Below, piece after piece: positions 18,637 through 27,834 of a stretch of DNA of 64,000 nt (positions are counted from its first letter, which is position 1; the number at the start of each line of letters is the position of its first letter). This stretch comes from Pseudomonas violetae (lineage in GTDB: Bacteria > Pseudomonadota > Gammaproteobacteria > Pseudomonadales > Pseudomonadaceae). Made by a program: the position numbers and the translations under genes. Below the pieces are notes generated by a model that had not been told where the DNA came from, made no database searches, and saw only the letters and a list, made by a program, of their open reading frames with translations. Location: assembly GCF_023072615.1 (NCBI RefSeq), contig NZ_JAKNRW010000003.1, positions 310,001 through 374,000 of the forward strand, read 5' to 3'.

Positions 18637-20070
18637 CTAGCCCATCATGTCCTTGACCATCCGTTCCTGCTCCATCAGCTCACGCTGGCGCGCATCGATT
18701 CGCGAAGATAGCGGGAAGTTGCTGCCTGCCTTGCGTTTGGCGAAGTCCAGTTGCTGGATGGCCTGGCGATAGTCGCCCACCAGCGCAAAGTACTCGGCAC
18801 GCGCCTGATGCAAGCCGATGATATTGCCCGACAGGCCGCGGGTTTCGGCAACCTGATACCACACGTCCGGATCGTCCGGGCGGGACTTGAGCAAGCCTTC
18901 CAGCGCCTTCTCGGCGTCGGCGGCCCGGTTCTGCTTCAGCAGCAGGTCAACGCGCACCTGGTTCAGCGGGTAGTTACCGGGAAATTGCGTGAGCATCCGG
19001 TCAACCCGTGTCTGGGCATCCGCAAGGCGATTGTTGGTGATGTCCAAGTCCACTTGCGCGAGGTTGTAGATGATCTCGTTTGGCGACTTGGTCAGCAGCT
19101 GCTTGAGGTTTTCTCGTGCTTCGTTCAACTGGCCACCCTTGACCTGGGCGATCGCCAGGCCATAGCGGGCAACGTCGCTTTTTGGATTCTCGTCGAGCTG
19201 GGCACGAAAGCGCTTGGCCCCCAGGCCCGGGGTTCCTTCGTAGATTAATTGCACGCGGGCACGAATCAACTGATACCGCAGCGTGTCTTCGATGCCACCG
19301 GGTTTGGCCTGCTCGGCGCGGTTACGTGTGTCGGCGATCCGGGATTCGGTGACCGGGTGAGTCAGGAGAAACTCCGGAGGCTTGGCGTCGAAGCGATATT
19401 GGCGTCCCAGGCGCTCGAACATGCTGGGCATCGAGCGTGGGTCGTAACCGGCTTTTTCCAGGTTGAGAATGCCGATGCGGTCGGCTTCCTGTTCGTTCTG
19501 GCGTGAAAAGCGTCGCTGTTCCTGGATCGCCGCTGCCTGGGTGCCCGCAATCGCGGCAATCCCCGCATCGCCGGCGCCGGCTGCAGCGATCACGATACCG
19601 GCCAGCAGAGCGGCCATCATCGGTACCTGCATGCGTTGTTGCGCTTCAACGCCACGGGCGAAATGGCGTTGCGATAAGTGAGCCAATTCGTGCGCGAGTA
19701 CCGAAGCGTATTCGCCTTCGGTCTGGGCATTGAGGAACAGGCCGCCGTTGACCCCGACAATCCCGCCGGGTGCTGCAAAGGCGTTGAGTTGCGGGCTGTT
19801 GATCAGGATGAACTCCAGGCGCCGGTCATTCACCTGGCTGGTTTCCACCAGGCGATAAACGCTGGATTCGACGTAATCCTTGAGCTGCGGGTCGTTGAGT
19901 TGCGAGACTTGGCTGCGCAGCAGGGCGAGCCAGGCGCGGCCCAGTTGGTATTCCTGTTGCGGCGAGACGATGGCAGAGCTGGCGTCGCCGAGTGACGGCA
20001 GGTCGTCGGCGAAGCTCGGTGAGGCGAGCAGGCAAGCGAGCGTCAGCAGGGTAGGGCGCAGAAAGGTCAT
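18637..20070 (-). CDS. bepA: Periplasmic M48 metalloprotease/chaperone BepA (YfgC) with TPR tail
   Basis: The product is 477 aa. After the signal peptide (MTFLRPTLLTLACLLASPSF) comes an M48 protease domain with zinc motif AHELAHLSQRHFARG near residue 130 and third ligand in NEQEADRIGILN near 195. The C-terminal half is a run of TPR-like helices (AEKALEGLLKSRPDDPDVW). BepA aids LptD maturation and degrades stalled outer-membrane proteins. I chose ATG 20070; a TTG seven codons upstream is less likely. It is divergent from the TusA-like gene. Confidence 0.9.
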   Translation of the reverse strand: MTFLRPTLLTLACLLASPSFADDLPSLGDASSAIVSPQQEYQLGRAWLALLRSQVSQLNDPQLKDYVESSVYRLVETSQVNDRRLEFILINSPQLNAFAAPGGIVGVNGGLFLNAQTEGEYASVLAHELAHLSQRHFARGVEAQQRMQVPMMAALLAGIVIAAAGAGDAGIAAIAGTQAAAIQEQRRFSRQNEQEADRIGILNLEKAGYDPRSMPSMFERLGRQYRFDAKPPEFLLTHPVTESRIADTRNRAEQAKPGGIEDTLRYQLIRARVQLIYEGTPGLGAKRFRAQLDENPKSDVARYGLAIAQVKGGQLNEARENLKQLLTKSPNEIIYNLAQVDLDITNNRLADAQTRVDRMLTQFPGNYPLNQVRVDLLLKQNRAADAEKALEGLLKSRPDDPDVWYQVAETRGLSGNIIGLHQARAEYFALVGDYRQAIQQLDFAKRKAGSNFPLSSRIDARQRELMEQERMVKDMMG

Positions 20071-20168
20071 GCACAAAGCCTTAGTCGACAAAGACCTTAC
20101 TGTAGCCGGACACTTGCCTTCGGACCAGATATTCTAAGCCGCTCAACCGCCTGACCCGGAGTGATGCA

Positions 20169-20408
20169 ATGACTGACGCTGTAGCCCATGATGCCGAGCT
20201 GGACGCCAGCGGCCTGAATTGCCCGTTGCCGCTGCTCAAGGCCAAGCTTGAACTCAATCGCCTGGCCAGTGGCGCAGTGCTCAAGGTAATCGCCACCGAT
20301 GCGGGCTCGCAGCGCGACTTTCGCACCTTCGCCCGATTGGCTGGTCATACGCTGCTTCACGAAGAAGATGAAGCAGGCGTGTACCGTTACTGGTTGAAAA
20401 AAGCCTGA
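20169..20408 (+). CDS. TusA/YedF-family sulfurtransferase-like protein
   Basis: The product is 79 aa. The motif LDASGLNCPLPLLKAKLEL near residues 11-29 contains the single conserved Cys and CPxP signature of the TusA/SirA/YedF family. These small proteins carry persulfide sulfur for tRNA thiolation or other sulfur trafficking. The gene lies 32 nt upstream of a membrane permease gene and probably shares its transcript. Which sulfur pathway it serves cannot be told from sequence. Confidence 0.88.
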   Translation: MTDAVAHDAELDASGLNCPLPLLKAKLELNRLASGAVLKVIATDAGSQRDFRTFARLAGHTLLHEEDEAGVYRYWLKKA

Positions 20409-20440
20409 ATTCCGTTGGGTTCGTTTCTTAAGGATTTTTG

Positions 20441-21511
20441 ATGTTCAAGGTGTTACGCGACTGGATTCAGCGCTATTTCTCCGATGAAGAAGCCGTGGTG
20501 CTGGCGGTTCTGCTGTTTCTGGCATTTACCGCGGTCCTGACCCTGGGCGGGATGCTCGCTCCTGTGCTTGCGGGCATGGTGCTGGCTTATTTGATGCAGG
20601 GCCTGGTGGTGACGCTCGAACGCCTGCGCGTACCCGGTGGCGCTGCCGTGGGCCTGGTGTTCGCGCTGTTCATGGGATTGCTGCTGGTGTTTATCGTGGT
20701 CGTGGTGCCGTTGCTTTGGCATCAACTGATCACCCTGTTCAACGAGCTTCCCGGCATGCTCGCGAAATGGCAGTCGCTGCTGTTGCTACTGCCGGAACGA
20801 TACCCGCATCTGGTATCAGATGAGCAGGTCTTGCGGGCTATTGAAGTGGCGCGGGGCGAGATTGGCAATTTCGGACAGTGGGCTCTGACGTTCTCGCTGT
20901 CGAGCCTGCCGCTCCTGGTGAACATCATGATCTACCTGGTACTGGTGCCGATACTGGTGTTTTTTTTCCTCAAGGACCGGGAAATGATCGGCGAATGGGT
21001 GCGTGGTTATCTGCCTCGGGAACGGGCGCTGATCACCCGCGTGGCCCATGAAATGAATCGGCAGATCGCCAACTACATCCGCGGCAAGGTCATCGAAATC
21101 TTCATTTGCGGCGGTGCGACCTACATCGGCTTCGTTGTCTTGGGGCTCAACTACGCAGCGCTGCTGGCGTTGCTGGTGGGTATCTCGGTGGTTGTGCCCT
21201 ACGTTGGCGCCGTGGTGGTGACCGTGCCGGTATTGCTGATTGCGCTATTCCAGTGGGGCTGGAGCGACCAGTTCATCTACCTGATGGCGGTCTACGGAAT
21301 CATCCAGGTGCTGGACGGCAACGTGCTGGTGCCGCTGCTGTTCTCGGAAGCGGTGAACCTGCATCCAGTGGCGATCATCTGCGCGGTGCTGTTGTTTGGC
21401 GGGTTGTGGGGCTTCTGGGGGGTGTTCTTTGCGATCCCGCTGGCGACGCTGTTCAAGGCCGTGCTGGATGCGTGGCCGCGCAAGGAGCCGGTGGTGGCGC
21501 CGCTGCTTTAA
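20441..21511 (+). CDS. AI-2E/PerM-family membrane protein
   Basis: The product is 356 aa with about eight membrane segments: a paired hydrophobic block at 20-95, a soluble stretch at about 110-150, and the C-terminal block with YVGAVVVTVPVLLIALFQWG and VLDGNVLVPLLFSEAVNLHP. The last is characteristic of PerM/AI-2E transporters. Family members move small molecules or ions, and the substrate is not predictable. I chose ATG 20441. It follows the TusA-like gene closely. A REP pair lies 37 nt after the stop. Confidence 0.85.
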   Translation: MFKVLRDWIQRYFSDEEAVVLAVLLFLAFTAVLTLGGMLAPVLAGMVLAYLMQGLVVTLERLRVPGGAAVGLVFALFMGLLLVFIVVVVPLLWHQLITLFNELPGMLAKWQSLLLLLPERYPHLVSDEQVLRAIEVARGEIGNFGQWALTFSLSSLPLLVNIMIYLVLVPILVFFFLKDREMIGEWVRGYLPRERALITRVAHEMNRQIANYIRGKVIEIFICGGATYIGFVVLGLNYAALLALLVGISVVVPYVGAVVVTVPVLLIALFQWGWSDQFIYLMAVYGIIQVLDGNVLVPLLFSEAVNLHPVAIICAVLLFGGLWGFWGVFFAIPLATLFKAVLDAWPRKEPVVAPLL

Positions 21512-21548
21512 TGTTCACGCATGATTCTTCAGTGAGGATCAGGCGCTT

Positions 21549-21612
21549 ATCGCGGGCAAGCCCGCTCCCACAGTATTAATGCGGTCCTTGTGGGAGCGGG
21601 CTTGCCCGCGAT
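21549..21612. repeat. REP pair between permease and bcp
   Basis: ATCGCGGGCAAGCCCGCTCC (21549 on) is the exact reverse complement of the arm ending at 21612, with 24-nt arms and a 16-nt centre. This is the cleanest of the three REP doublets in the window, placed between convergent genes. Confidence 0.85.
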
Positions 21613-21637
21613 GGCGTCAGACCAGACGCTAAAAATC

Positions 21638-22111
21638 TCAGGCCTTGTTCAACGCCTGAGCAGCCGCCAACACCGCGTCCACATGCCCCGGCACCTTCAC
21701 CCCGCGCCACTCCTGACGCAGCACACCCTCCTTATCAATCAGGAAAGTGCTGCGATCAACGCCCATGTACTCCTTGCCATACAGCTTCTTCAGCTTGATC
21801 ACATCAAACAGCTGGCACAGCGCCTCTTCCTTGTCGCTGATCAGCTCGAAGGTGAATGCCTGCTTGGCCTTGAAGTTTTCATGGGATTTGAGGCTGTCGC
21901 GGGACACGCCGAAGACTTCGGTATTGGCCGCCTTGAACGCCTCGTGCTGATCACGGAAGCCCTGGCCTTGGGTGGTGCAGCCCGGCGTGCTGTCCTTCGG
22001 GTAGAAGTAGATCACCACCTGCTTGCCCTTGAGGCTCGCGAGGCTGACGGTTTGCCCGTTGGTGGCGGGTGCTTCGAAGTCGGCAACCGGTTGGTCGATG
22101 TCAACGGCCAT
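21638..22111 (-). CDS. bcp: Thioredoxin-dependent peroxiredoxin Bcp
   Basis: The product is 157 aa with the AhpC/TSA thioredoxin fold. Peroxidatic Cys lies in YPKDSTPGCTTQGQGF near residue 46, followed by the conserved Arg in FGVSRDSLKSHENF. The resolving Cys that many Bcp proteins carry five residues after the first is absent (Gln-Gly-Gln there), so it should work as a 1-Cys or atypical enzyme. It reduces hydroperoxides. I chose the start at MAVDIDQP; the longer frame overlaps gcvR. It starts 11 nt after gcvR stops, in one transcript. Confidence 0.92.
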   Translation of the reverse strand: MAVDIDQPVADFEAPATNGQTVSLASLKGKQVVIYFYPKDSTPGCTTQGQGFRDQHEAFKAANTEVFGVSRDSLKSHENFKAKQAFTFELISDKEEALCQLFDVIKLKKLYGKEYMGVDRSTFLIDKEGVLRQEWRGVKVPGHVDAVLAAAQALNKA

Positions 22112-22122
22112 GAAAAGCTTCC

Positions 22123-22683
22123 TTACATTGGGTTCTGGGGGCGCCACGGTTCGATCAGTGCATCCAGGTTCAGCGCATCCGCGAAATCCAGGAACTGATC
22201 GCGCAGCCAACTGATCTGCACGCCAGCCGGCAGGGTCACAGTAAATGTGGCATTGAGCATGGTGCCGCCGGTCTGTGGGGCCTGATAGGTGTCGCAGGTC
22301 AGGTTTTCCAGCTCGACGTTGTGGTCCATGAAGAACTGGCACAGCTCGTTGATGATGTCCGAGCGATACGCGGAGCTGACGTAGGCGACGTACGGCAGGG
22401 CCTGTGGACGATTCTCCAGGGCCGCGCTGCGCACCACGTTGACTGTGAAGGCGTGCTTCTTGGCCAGGCCCGACAGGCTGCCTTCCAGGCGAGCCAGGGC
22501 ATCCCAGCTGCCGGAGATCTCGAGGATCAACGCACTGCACTCGCCATGACGGGTCAGGCGAGACGTGACCACGGCGCAGCGATTTTCATGGCTGGCGCGG
22601 CACAGGACGTTAGTCAGCTCCATAGGGTTGGCGCCGAGGGCACTGATGACAAGGAATTGTTCGCGAACTGTGGGGGTGGACAT
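22123..22683 (-). CDS. gcvR: Glycine cleavage system regulator GcvR-like, tandem ACT domains
   Basis: The product is 186 aa with two ACT domains (about residues 8-80 and 95-175). Marks are EQFLVISALGANPMELTNVL at the N terminus, the GECSALILEISGSWDALARL stretch, and AYRSDIINELCQFFMDHNVE in the second domain. GcvR binds glycine and antagonises GcvA in enterobacteria; the Pseudomonas protein is assumed similar. It is co-directional with bcp (11-nt gap) and divergent from dapA. Confidence 0.85.
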   Translation of the reverse strand: MSTPTVREQFLVISALGANPMELTNVLCRASHENRCAVVTSRLTRHGECSALILEISGSWDALARLEGSLSGLAKKHAFTVNVVRSAALENRPQALPYVAYVSSAYRSDIINELCQFFMDHNVELENLTCDTYQAPQTGGTMLNATFTVTLPAGVQISWLRDQFLDFADALNLDALIEPWRPQNPM

Positions 22684-23010
22684 GCAGCATTCCTAAAGCG
22701 ATGAGCGGTCGATACCTCAATGGGCTTTTTTAACCGTGAACGAGCCTGCGGATGCGAATTCAGAAAACCCGATGGCAGGTTGCAACGTGCTCTATTGAGG
22801 CAAGAGCGAAGGGTAGCAACGCTGGATCGGGGCTTATGATGCCGAAAATGGAGGCTGGAACGCGGCGTACGAGCTTATCGGTACCGATCAAAGTCTGAAG
22901 GGTAGCGAAAAGCGGCGCCTAGGGGAATGGCAGCAGCGCAGTACTTCGCTTGTACAAGCATCTTGGCGCCAGTACCATTACCGCTCTCTTTTTCCGGCAG
23001 GAGCGGTTGC
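22684..23010. promoter_or_regulatory. gcvR-dapA divergent intergenic region
   Basis: This gap of 327 nt must hold promoters for gcvR-bcp (minus) and dapA-bamC-MBL (plus). CAGGAG lies 10 nt before the dapA ATG. I see no hairpin, riboswitch-like structure or small gene that I can support. Confidence 0.4.
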
Positions 23011-23889
23011 ATGATTGCGGGCAGTATGGTGGCACTGGTCACACCCATGGATGCACAGGGTCGTCTCGACTGGGACAGCCTGAGCAAACTGGTGGACTTT
23101 CACCTGCAAAACGGCACCCACGCCATCGTGGCGGTCGGCACTACAGGTGAATCGGCCACCCTTGACGTGAACGAGCACATCGAAGTGATTCGTTTCGTGG
23201 TGAAGCAGGTTGCAGGGCGTATTCCGGTGATCGCCGGTACGGGCGCCAACTCGACGCGCGAAGCCATTGAACTGACCACCAACGCGAAGACCGCTGGTGC
23301 CGACGCTTGCCTGCTGGTGACGCCGTACTACAACAAGCCGACCCAGGAAGGCCTGTACCAGCACTTCAAGGCCATCGCCGAAGCTGTCGACATCCCGCAG
23401 ATTCTCTACAACGTGCCTGGCCGTACCGCCTGCGATATGCAGGCAGACACGGTGATTCGCCTGTCGACCGTGAAGAACATCATCGGCATCAAGGAAGCCA
23501 CCGGCGACCTGTCCCGTGCCAAGGCTATCCTCGATGGTGTCAGCGATGACTTCCTGGTGATCTCGGGTGACGATCCTACGGCGGTAGAATTGATTCTGAT
23601 GGGCGGCAAGGGCAACATCTCGGTGACCGCCAACGTTGCCCCGCGCGATATGGCCGACCTGTGCAATGCCGCTCTGAAGGGCGACGCCGTCACGGCCCGC
23701 GCCATTCACGAAAAGCTGATGCCTCTCAATAAAACCCTGTTCATCGAATCCAACCCTATTCCCGTGAAATGGGCGCTGCATGAAATGGGCTTGATGCCGG
23801 ACGGTATCCGTCTGCCGCTTACCTGGCTCAGCACTGCCTGTCACGAACCGCTGCGGCAGGCCATGCGCCAGTCCGGCGTCCTGGTTTAA
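23011..23889 (+). CDS. dapA: 4-hydroxy-tetrahydrodipicolinate synthase
   Basis: The product is 292 aa, the standard DapA length. Catalytic residues are Y133 in [10 protein letters not shown] and the Schiff-base K161 in [13 protein letters not shown]. The GTTGESATL substrate loop is at 43-51. It condenses pyruvate with aspartate semialdehyde at the entry to lysine and diaminopimelate synthesis. I chose ATG 23011 (MIAGSMVAL) with CAGGAG upstream. It is followed at 17 nt by bamC, the same pairing as dapA-bamC in E. coli. Confidence 0.97.
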   Translation: MIAGSMVALVTPMDAQGRLDWDSLSKLVDFHLQNGTHAIVAVGTTGESATLDVNEHIEVIRFVVKQVAGRIPVIAGTGANSTREAIELTTNAKTAGADACLLVTPYYNKPTQEGLYQHFKAIAEAVDIPQILYNVPGRTACDMQADTVIRLSTVKNIIGIKEATGDLSRAKAILDGVSDDFLVISGDDPTAVELILMGGKGNISVTANVAPRDMADLCNAALKGDAVTARAIHEKLMPLNKTLFIESNPIPVKWALHEMGLMPDGIRLPLTWLSTACHEPLRQAMRQSGVLV

Positions 23890-23906
23890 TTGAGGAAGTA
23901 CTACGC

Positions 23907-25022
23907 ATGAAGCGATTGGCCGGACTTTCCGCACTAGCCGTGATCATCTCCAGCACCAGTGGCTGTGGATGGGTCTGGGGCCCGGAAGGTTATTTCCGTG
24001 ACCGTGGTAGCGATTACCTGGAAGCGCAACAGACTGCACCGATGCAACTGCCACCGGATGTCACTACCGCCAAGCGACTGGACCCGTTGCTGCCGATCCC
24101 GCGCAACGTGGCCGATGACTCCGTCAAGGGCGAGTACGTGGTTCCCCGTCCGCAACCGCTGACTGCGGCGGCTGACGCCAGCGCCTACTCGCTGCAGAAG
24201 AGTGGCGATACCCGCTGGATCGTCGCGCAGAACCCACCGGCAGAAGCCTGGCCAGTGGCCGTGCAGTTCTTCCAGGACAACGGCTTCCGCCTGGACGAGC
24301 AGCGCCCGCAAACCGGCGAATTCACCACCACCTGGCAGCACTCCGACGAACTGTCCGCCGCCATGGCCAAGCGCCTGAGCGCCGCCGGAGTCGGTGCCGA
24401 TAGCGAAACCCGTGTGCGGGTGCGTATCGAGCCGGGCGTGCAGCGCAACACCAGTGAAATCTACGTGGTCAGCGCCGAGCGTCCTGCAGGCAGCACTGCC
24501 GACGTCGAATTCACCAGCCGTTCGGTCAACACCGGCCTGGACGCGGCACTGGTCGACGACATGCTTGCGAGCATGGGCCGTATCTCCGAGAAAGGCGGTT
24601 CGGTGTCCATGTTGGCTTCGCGTGATTTCGATACGCCAAGCCGAGTCAGCCTGAGCGAAGACGGCAGCGGCAATCCGGTCCTGAACGTCGGCAACGACCT
24701 GAATCGCGCCTGGTCGAGTGTTGGTCGTGCGCTGGAACAGGGCGAATGGCGAGTTGAAGACATCAACCGCAGCCTGGGCCTGTACTACATCAACCTCGCC
24801 GAAAAGGCCGAGAAGAAAGACGACAAGCCTGGTTTCTTCAGCAGCCTGTTCGGCAGCGCGCCGAGCAAGGAAGAAGTTGAAGCACGCGCCGAGCGTTACC
24901 AGATTCGCCTGAGCAAGGTGGGTGAAAACGTCCAAGTCACCGTCGAGAAGAACATCAACACCGTGGCGCCAGCTGATGTGGCGCGCAAAGTGTTGGGCGT
25001 GATTCAGGACAACCTGGGCTGA
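23907..25022 (+). CDS. bamC: Outer-membrane assembly lipoprotein BamC
   Basis: The product is 371 aa. The signal peptide MKRLAGLSALAVIISSTSGC ends in a lipobox with Cys20. The N-terminal unstructured arm (GPEGYFRDRGSDYLEAQ) contacts BamD in known complexes. Two helix-grip domains follow, with RWIVAQNPPAEAWPVAVQFF and AWSSVGRALEQGEWRVEDIN. It is a subunit of the beta-barrel assembly machine. The gene is in a tight run with dapA (17 nt) and the MBL hydrolase (4 nt). Confidence 0.95.
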   Translation: MKRLAGLSALAVIISSTSGCGWVWGPEGYFRDRGSDYLEAQQTAPMQLPPDVTTAKRLDPLLPIPRNVADDSVKGEYVVPRPQPLTAAADASAYSLQKSGDTRWIVAQNPPAEAWPVAVQFFQDNGFRLDEQRPQTGEFTTTWQHSDELSAAMAKRLSAAGVGADSETRVRVRIEPGVQRNTSEIYVVSAERPAGSTADVEFTSRSVNTGLDAALVDDMLASMGRISEKGGSVSMLASRDFDTPSRVSLSEDGSGNPVLNVGNDLNRAWSSVGRALEQGEWRVEDINRSLGLYYINLAEKAEKKDDKPGFFSSLFGSAPSKEEVEARAERYQIRLSKVGENVQVTVEKNINTVAPADVARKVLGVIQDNLG

Positions 25023-25026
25023 TCTC

Positions 25027-25785
25027 ATGCGTTTTGCCGTTCTCGGCAGCGGTAGCCAAGGGAACGGCACGCTGATAGCCAGCGCTGATACGTATGTGCT
25101 GGTGGATTGTGGTTTCTCCCTGCGGGAAACCGAAAAACGCCTGTTGCGCCTGGGTGTAAACCCGGCGCAGCTGAGCGCGATACTCGTGACCCACGAACAT
25201 GCAGACCATGTGCATGGCGTGGGTTTGCTGTCTCGGCGCTACAATCTGCCTGTCTACCTCAGTCGCGGTACCCTGCGCGGGATGCGCAAACCGATTGAAC
25301 CGGCGGGCCTGTTGGCCGGCGGCGAGCAACTGCAAATCGGCGCACTGAGCATCGGCGTCATTACCGTGGCCCATGATGCACAGGAACCGACGCAGTACGT
25401 GTTCAGCGATGGTGAGCGGCGCTTCGGCCTGCTGACCGACCTGGGGTCGTACTGCAACAGGGTGCTGGATGGCTACAAGGACCTCGATGCATTGATGATC
25501 GAGTCCAACCATTGCCGTGACATGCTGGCTCGCGGTCACTACCCGTACTTTCTCAAGCAGCGGGTGGGCGGCGAACTGGGACATTTGAACAACCACCAGG
25601 CGGCATTCCTGGTGTCCGAGTTGGGCTGGCAAGGCCTGCAACACCTGGTCCTGGCCCATCTGAGCAGCAAGAACAACCTGCCGCAGCTGGCCCGGCAATG
25701 TTTTGTCGACACCCTCGGGTGCGACCCGGACTGGCTGCAACTGGCCGATCAAGATTCAGGGCTCGACTGGCGACACATCGCCTAG
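25027..25785 (+). CDS. MBL-fold metallohydrolase (YycJ-like)
   Basis: The product is 252 aa. The metal-binding motif THEHADHVHGVGLL near residue 58 has the HxHxDH signature, with further ligands in VAHDAQEPTQY and ESNHCRDML. GSGSQGNGTLI at the N terminus matches the YycJ/WalJ-type subgroup, which has nuclease-like or repair roles in some bacteria. The substrate here is unknown. It lies 4 nt after bamC and 28 nt before purC. Confidence 0.88.
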   Translation: MRFAVLGSGSQGNGTLIASADTYVLVDCGFSLRETEKRLLRLGVNPAQLSAILVTHEHADHVHGVGLLSRRYNLPVYLSRGTLRGMRKPIEPAGLLAGGEQLQIGALSIGVITVAHDAQEPTQYVFSDGERRFGLLTDLGSYCNRVLDGYKDLDALMIESNHCRDMLARGHYPYFLKQRVGGELGHLNNHQAAFLVSELGWQGLQHLVLAHLSSKNNLPQLARQCFVDTLGCDPDWLQLADQDSGLDWRHIA

Positions 25786-25813
25786 CCCACCTACTTAGCA
25801 AGCGGAGCCCATC

Positions 25814-26527
25814 ATGGAAAAACGTGAAGAACTCTACCGCGGCAAAGCCAAATCGGTTTTCAAGACCGACGACGCTGACCGCTTGATCCTGCTGTTTCGC
25901 AACGACACTTCGGCGTTCGACGGCAAGCGTATCGAACAGCTCGATCGCAAGGGCATGGTGAACAACAAGTTCAACGCCTTCATCATGCAAAAACTCGAAG
26001 CCGCGGGCGTGCCGACCCAGTTCGACAAGCTGCTGGGCGACAACGAGTGCCTGGTGAAGAAGCTCGACATGATCCCGGTCGAGTGCGTCGTGCGTAACTA
26101 CGCCGCCGGCAGCCTGGTCAAGCGCCTGGGCGTCGAAGAGGGCATGAAGCTCAACCCTTACACCTTCGAACTGTTCCTGAAGGACGACGCCAAGGGCGAC
26201 CCGTTCATCAACGAATCCCACGTCGTGGCTTTCGGTTGGGGCACCGCCGAGCAACTGGCTCGCATGAAGGAACTGTCGCTCAAGGTCAACGAAGTCCTGA
26301 ACAAACTGTTCGACGACGCCGGCCTGCTGCTGGTCGACTTCAAACTGGAATTCGGCGTATTCAGCGACGGCTCCATCGTCCTGGGCGACGAGTTCAGCCC
26401 GGACGGCTGCCGCCTGTGGGACAAGGCCACCGGCAAGAAAATGGACAAGGACCGCTTCCGCCAGGGCCTCGGTGACGTCATCGAAGCCTACGAAGAAGTC
26501 GCCAACCGTCTGGGCGTACCGCTTTAA
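25814..26527 (+). CDS. purC: SAICAR synthetase
   Basis: The product is 237 aa. Signature stretches are [11 protein letters not shown] at the N terminus, [39 protein letters not shown] near 90 and [18 protein letters not shown] near 195. It joins aspartate to CAIR in de novo purine synthesis. CAAGCGGAGCC before the ATG gives a fair ribosome site. It is the last gene before the tRNA-Ser that holds the island. Confidence 0.96.
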   Translation: MEKREELYRGKAKSVFKTDDADRLILLFRNDTSAFDGKRIEQLDRKGMVNNKFNAFIMQKLEAAGVPTQFDKLLGDNECLVKKLDMIPVECVVRNYAAGSLVKRLGVEEGMKLNPYTFELFLKDDAKGDPFINESHVVAFGWGTAEQLARMKELSLKVNEVLNKLFDDAGLLLVDFKLEFGVFSDGSIVLGDEFSPDGCRLWDKATGKKMDKDRFRQGLGDVIEAYEEVANRLGVPL

Positions 26528-26610
26528 TCGACGCAAGCATCTGATACCACAGAAATATTTCGCTTAGGGGCTTCGCATCCGGCGAAAGTGTTGTTATGAT
26601 GCGCGCCGTT

Positions 26611-26700
26611 GGAGAGATGCCAGAGTGGCCGAATGGGACGGATTCGAAATCCGTTGTACCTTCACCGGTACCTAGGGTTCGAATCCCTATCTCTCCGCCA
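26611..26700 (+). tRNA. tRNA-Ser(CGA)
   Basis: The gene is 90 nt with encoded CCA. The acceptor stem GGAGAGA pairs with TCTCTCC. The anticodon arm ACGGA-TTCGAAA-TCCGT gives anticodon CGA. A long class-II variable arm (TGTACCTTCACCGGTACC) and the T loop GGTTCGAATCC follow. The 3' part is the integration site of the adjacent island, and the element restores the tRNA sequence exactly, so the gene stays functional. Confidence 0.97.
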
Positions 26701-26701
26701 T
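26684..26701. repeat. Attachment site attL (tRNA end)
   Basis: TCCCTATCTCTCCGCCAT, the last bases of tRNA-Ser plus one, is repeated exactly at 33582-33599. It is the crossover core of integrase-mediated insertion. Confidence 0.9.
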
Positions 26702-26706
26702 ACAAA

Positions 26707-26744
26707 TAAAAGCCTCGTAAGTCTTTGATTTACGGGGCTTTTTT
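26707..26744 (+). terminator. Island-supplied terminator behind tRNA-Ser
   Basis: AAAAGCCTCGTAA and TTACGGGGCTTTTTT form a hairpin with a T-run just after the tRNA. It resembles the original tRNA terminator displaced to 33607-33643, so the element brings its own replacement. Confidence 0.8.
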
Positions 26745-26763
26745 GTGTCCGAGTGTTTTTCGA

Positions 26764-26788
26764 TTCTACTACTCATTTCTACTACTCA
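26764..26788. repeat. Left arm-type repeats (integrase binding)
   Basis: TTCTACTACTCAT at 26764-26776 is followed in perfect 13-bp register by TTCTACTACTCA at 26777-26788. The same tandem pair occurs at 33499-33524 inside the other end. This is the expected layout of integrase arm sites. Confidence 0.7.
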
Positions 26789-27098
26789 ACCCCCATCCAA
26801 TTCCCACCAAAATCCCAAAAACCCGTTTTGGGAATCTCGATTTCAAACCGAGTCAGTATTTTGATCTAGGGTAATCCGTCAGCGGGATATCACACGCGCT
26901 CAACGTTCAAGCATGAAAATCGAGATACCCCCACTAATGTTCTCCCAAATCCCTAGCAGAGGGTCAAAGGTCGATTGATTTGGCTATTTGCTGCGGCTGT
27001 GCTGCTGAATTAGGCGTTCTAGCGATGAAGTAGACCTACCGCCTAGCTTGCCACTTTTGCGCGTCTATTCGTGCAGAGAGACTCACTACTCCACTTCT
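26789..27098. other. Non-coding left end of island
   Basis: There is no gene in these 310 nt. A perfect 8-bp hairpin, TCCCAAAA-ACCCG-TTTTGGGA, lies at 26813-26833. AATCTCGATTT at 26833 on and AAAATCGAGAT near 26917 form another dispersed inverted repeat. These may be accessory-factor or excisionase sites near attL, which is inference. Confidence 0.4.
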
Positions 27099-27800
27099 TC
27101 AGAAAGTAAGACCAAGACGTTCCATCATTCGCTTCACTGTCATTGGTGAGAACTCACTACCGCGTGCGGTGGTAACACCCTTGGCATTCAAACATTTGGC
27201 GATAGCAGCAAATGTTGGTTGACGTTCGTACAAACAAGCTTTCAATTCAGCGTCCAATAACTTTGCGCGGTTGTTGGCATTGTCTGCCTTGGCCTGCATT
27301 GCGGCACTGTTACCAACTGCCCACGCTTTTGCACGTCCAGCATCACGACGGGCGATCTTCGCTTGAGCTTCAACATCACCAGCAGCGGCATTCTTCTTCA
27401 ACTCTGCAAGACCATCCTTTGTACGTTTGCGAATCTTGACCAATTCTTCTTCGGCCAGCAGCGACTTGATGTTGCGTACCAGACCACCACCATGTACGTC
27501 TTCAGCTTCAATGAAGGTGTATTTCTTCTGCAAGGTTACAAAGTGCGCATGGTCACGAGTGAGACGGTCAACACGGTGAACAACTACAGAACATTCCAAA
27601 CCTTTAGCCATGGCGAGCGCCAGACGGCATTGAGGACGTTCCAGAGGATCAATGGAACCTGAGACACCTTCGTCTGTGAACTCAGCGACAATATCCCATC
27701 CATTTGCTTCAGCAGCGATCCTGATAGCAGCAAACTGACCACCTACCGACAGGCACTGGTCATCTGTACTCATCCGTGCGTAAGCCACTACCTGTTTCAT
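27099..27800 (-). CDS. Small serine recombinase (resolvase/invertase family)
   Basis: The product is 233 aa. The catalytic domain begins VVAYARMSTDDQCLSVGGQ with nucleophile Ser11. The Arg cluster VVHRVDRLTRD is near residue 72, and DEGVSGSIDPLERPQ is typical of the family. The C-terminal part (from about 150) ends in a helix-turn-helix with TFAAIAKCLNAKGVTTARG. It catalyses DNA inversion or resolution, or regulates element mobility. It is a second recombinase beside the tyrosine integrase. A perfect inverted repeat overlaps its promoter. The start at 27800 has no strong ribosome site, but the N terminus fits the family exactly. Confidence 0.88.
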   Translation of the reverse strand: MKQVVAYARMSTDDQCLSVGGQFAAIRIAAEANGWDIVAEFTDEGVSGSIDPLERPQCRLALAMAKGLECSVVVHRVDRLTRDHAHFVTLQKKYTFIEAEDVHGGGLVRNIKSLLAEEELVKIRKRTKDGLAELKKNAAAGDVEAQAKIARRDAGRAKAWAVGNSAAMQAKADNANNRAKLLDAELKACLYERQPTFAAIAKCLNAKGVTTARGSEFSPMTVKRMMERLGLTF

Positions 27801-27834
27801 GTTTTTCCCCCGTCATCGTTGGTGATGGCGCCAT

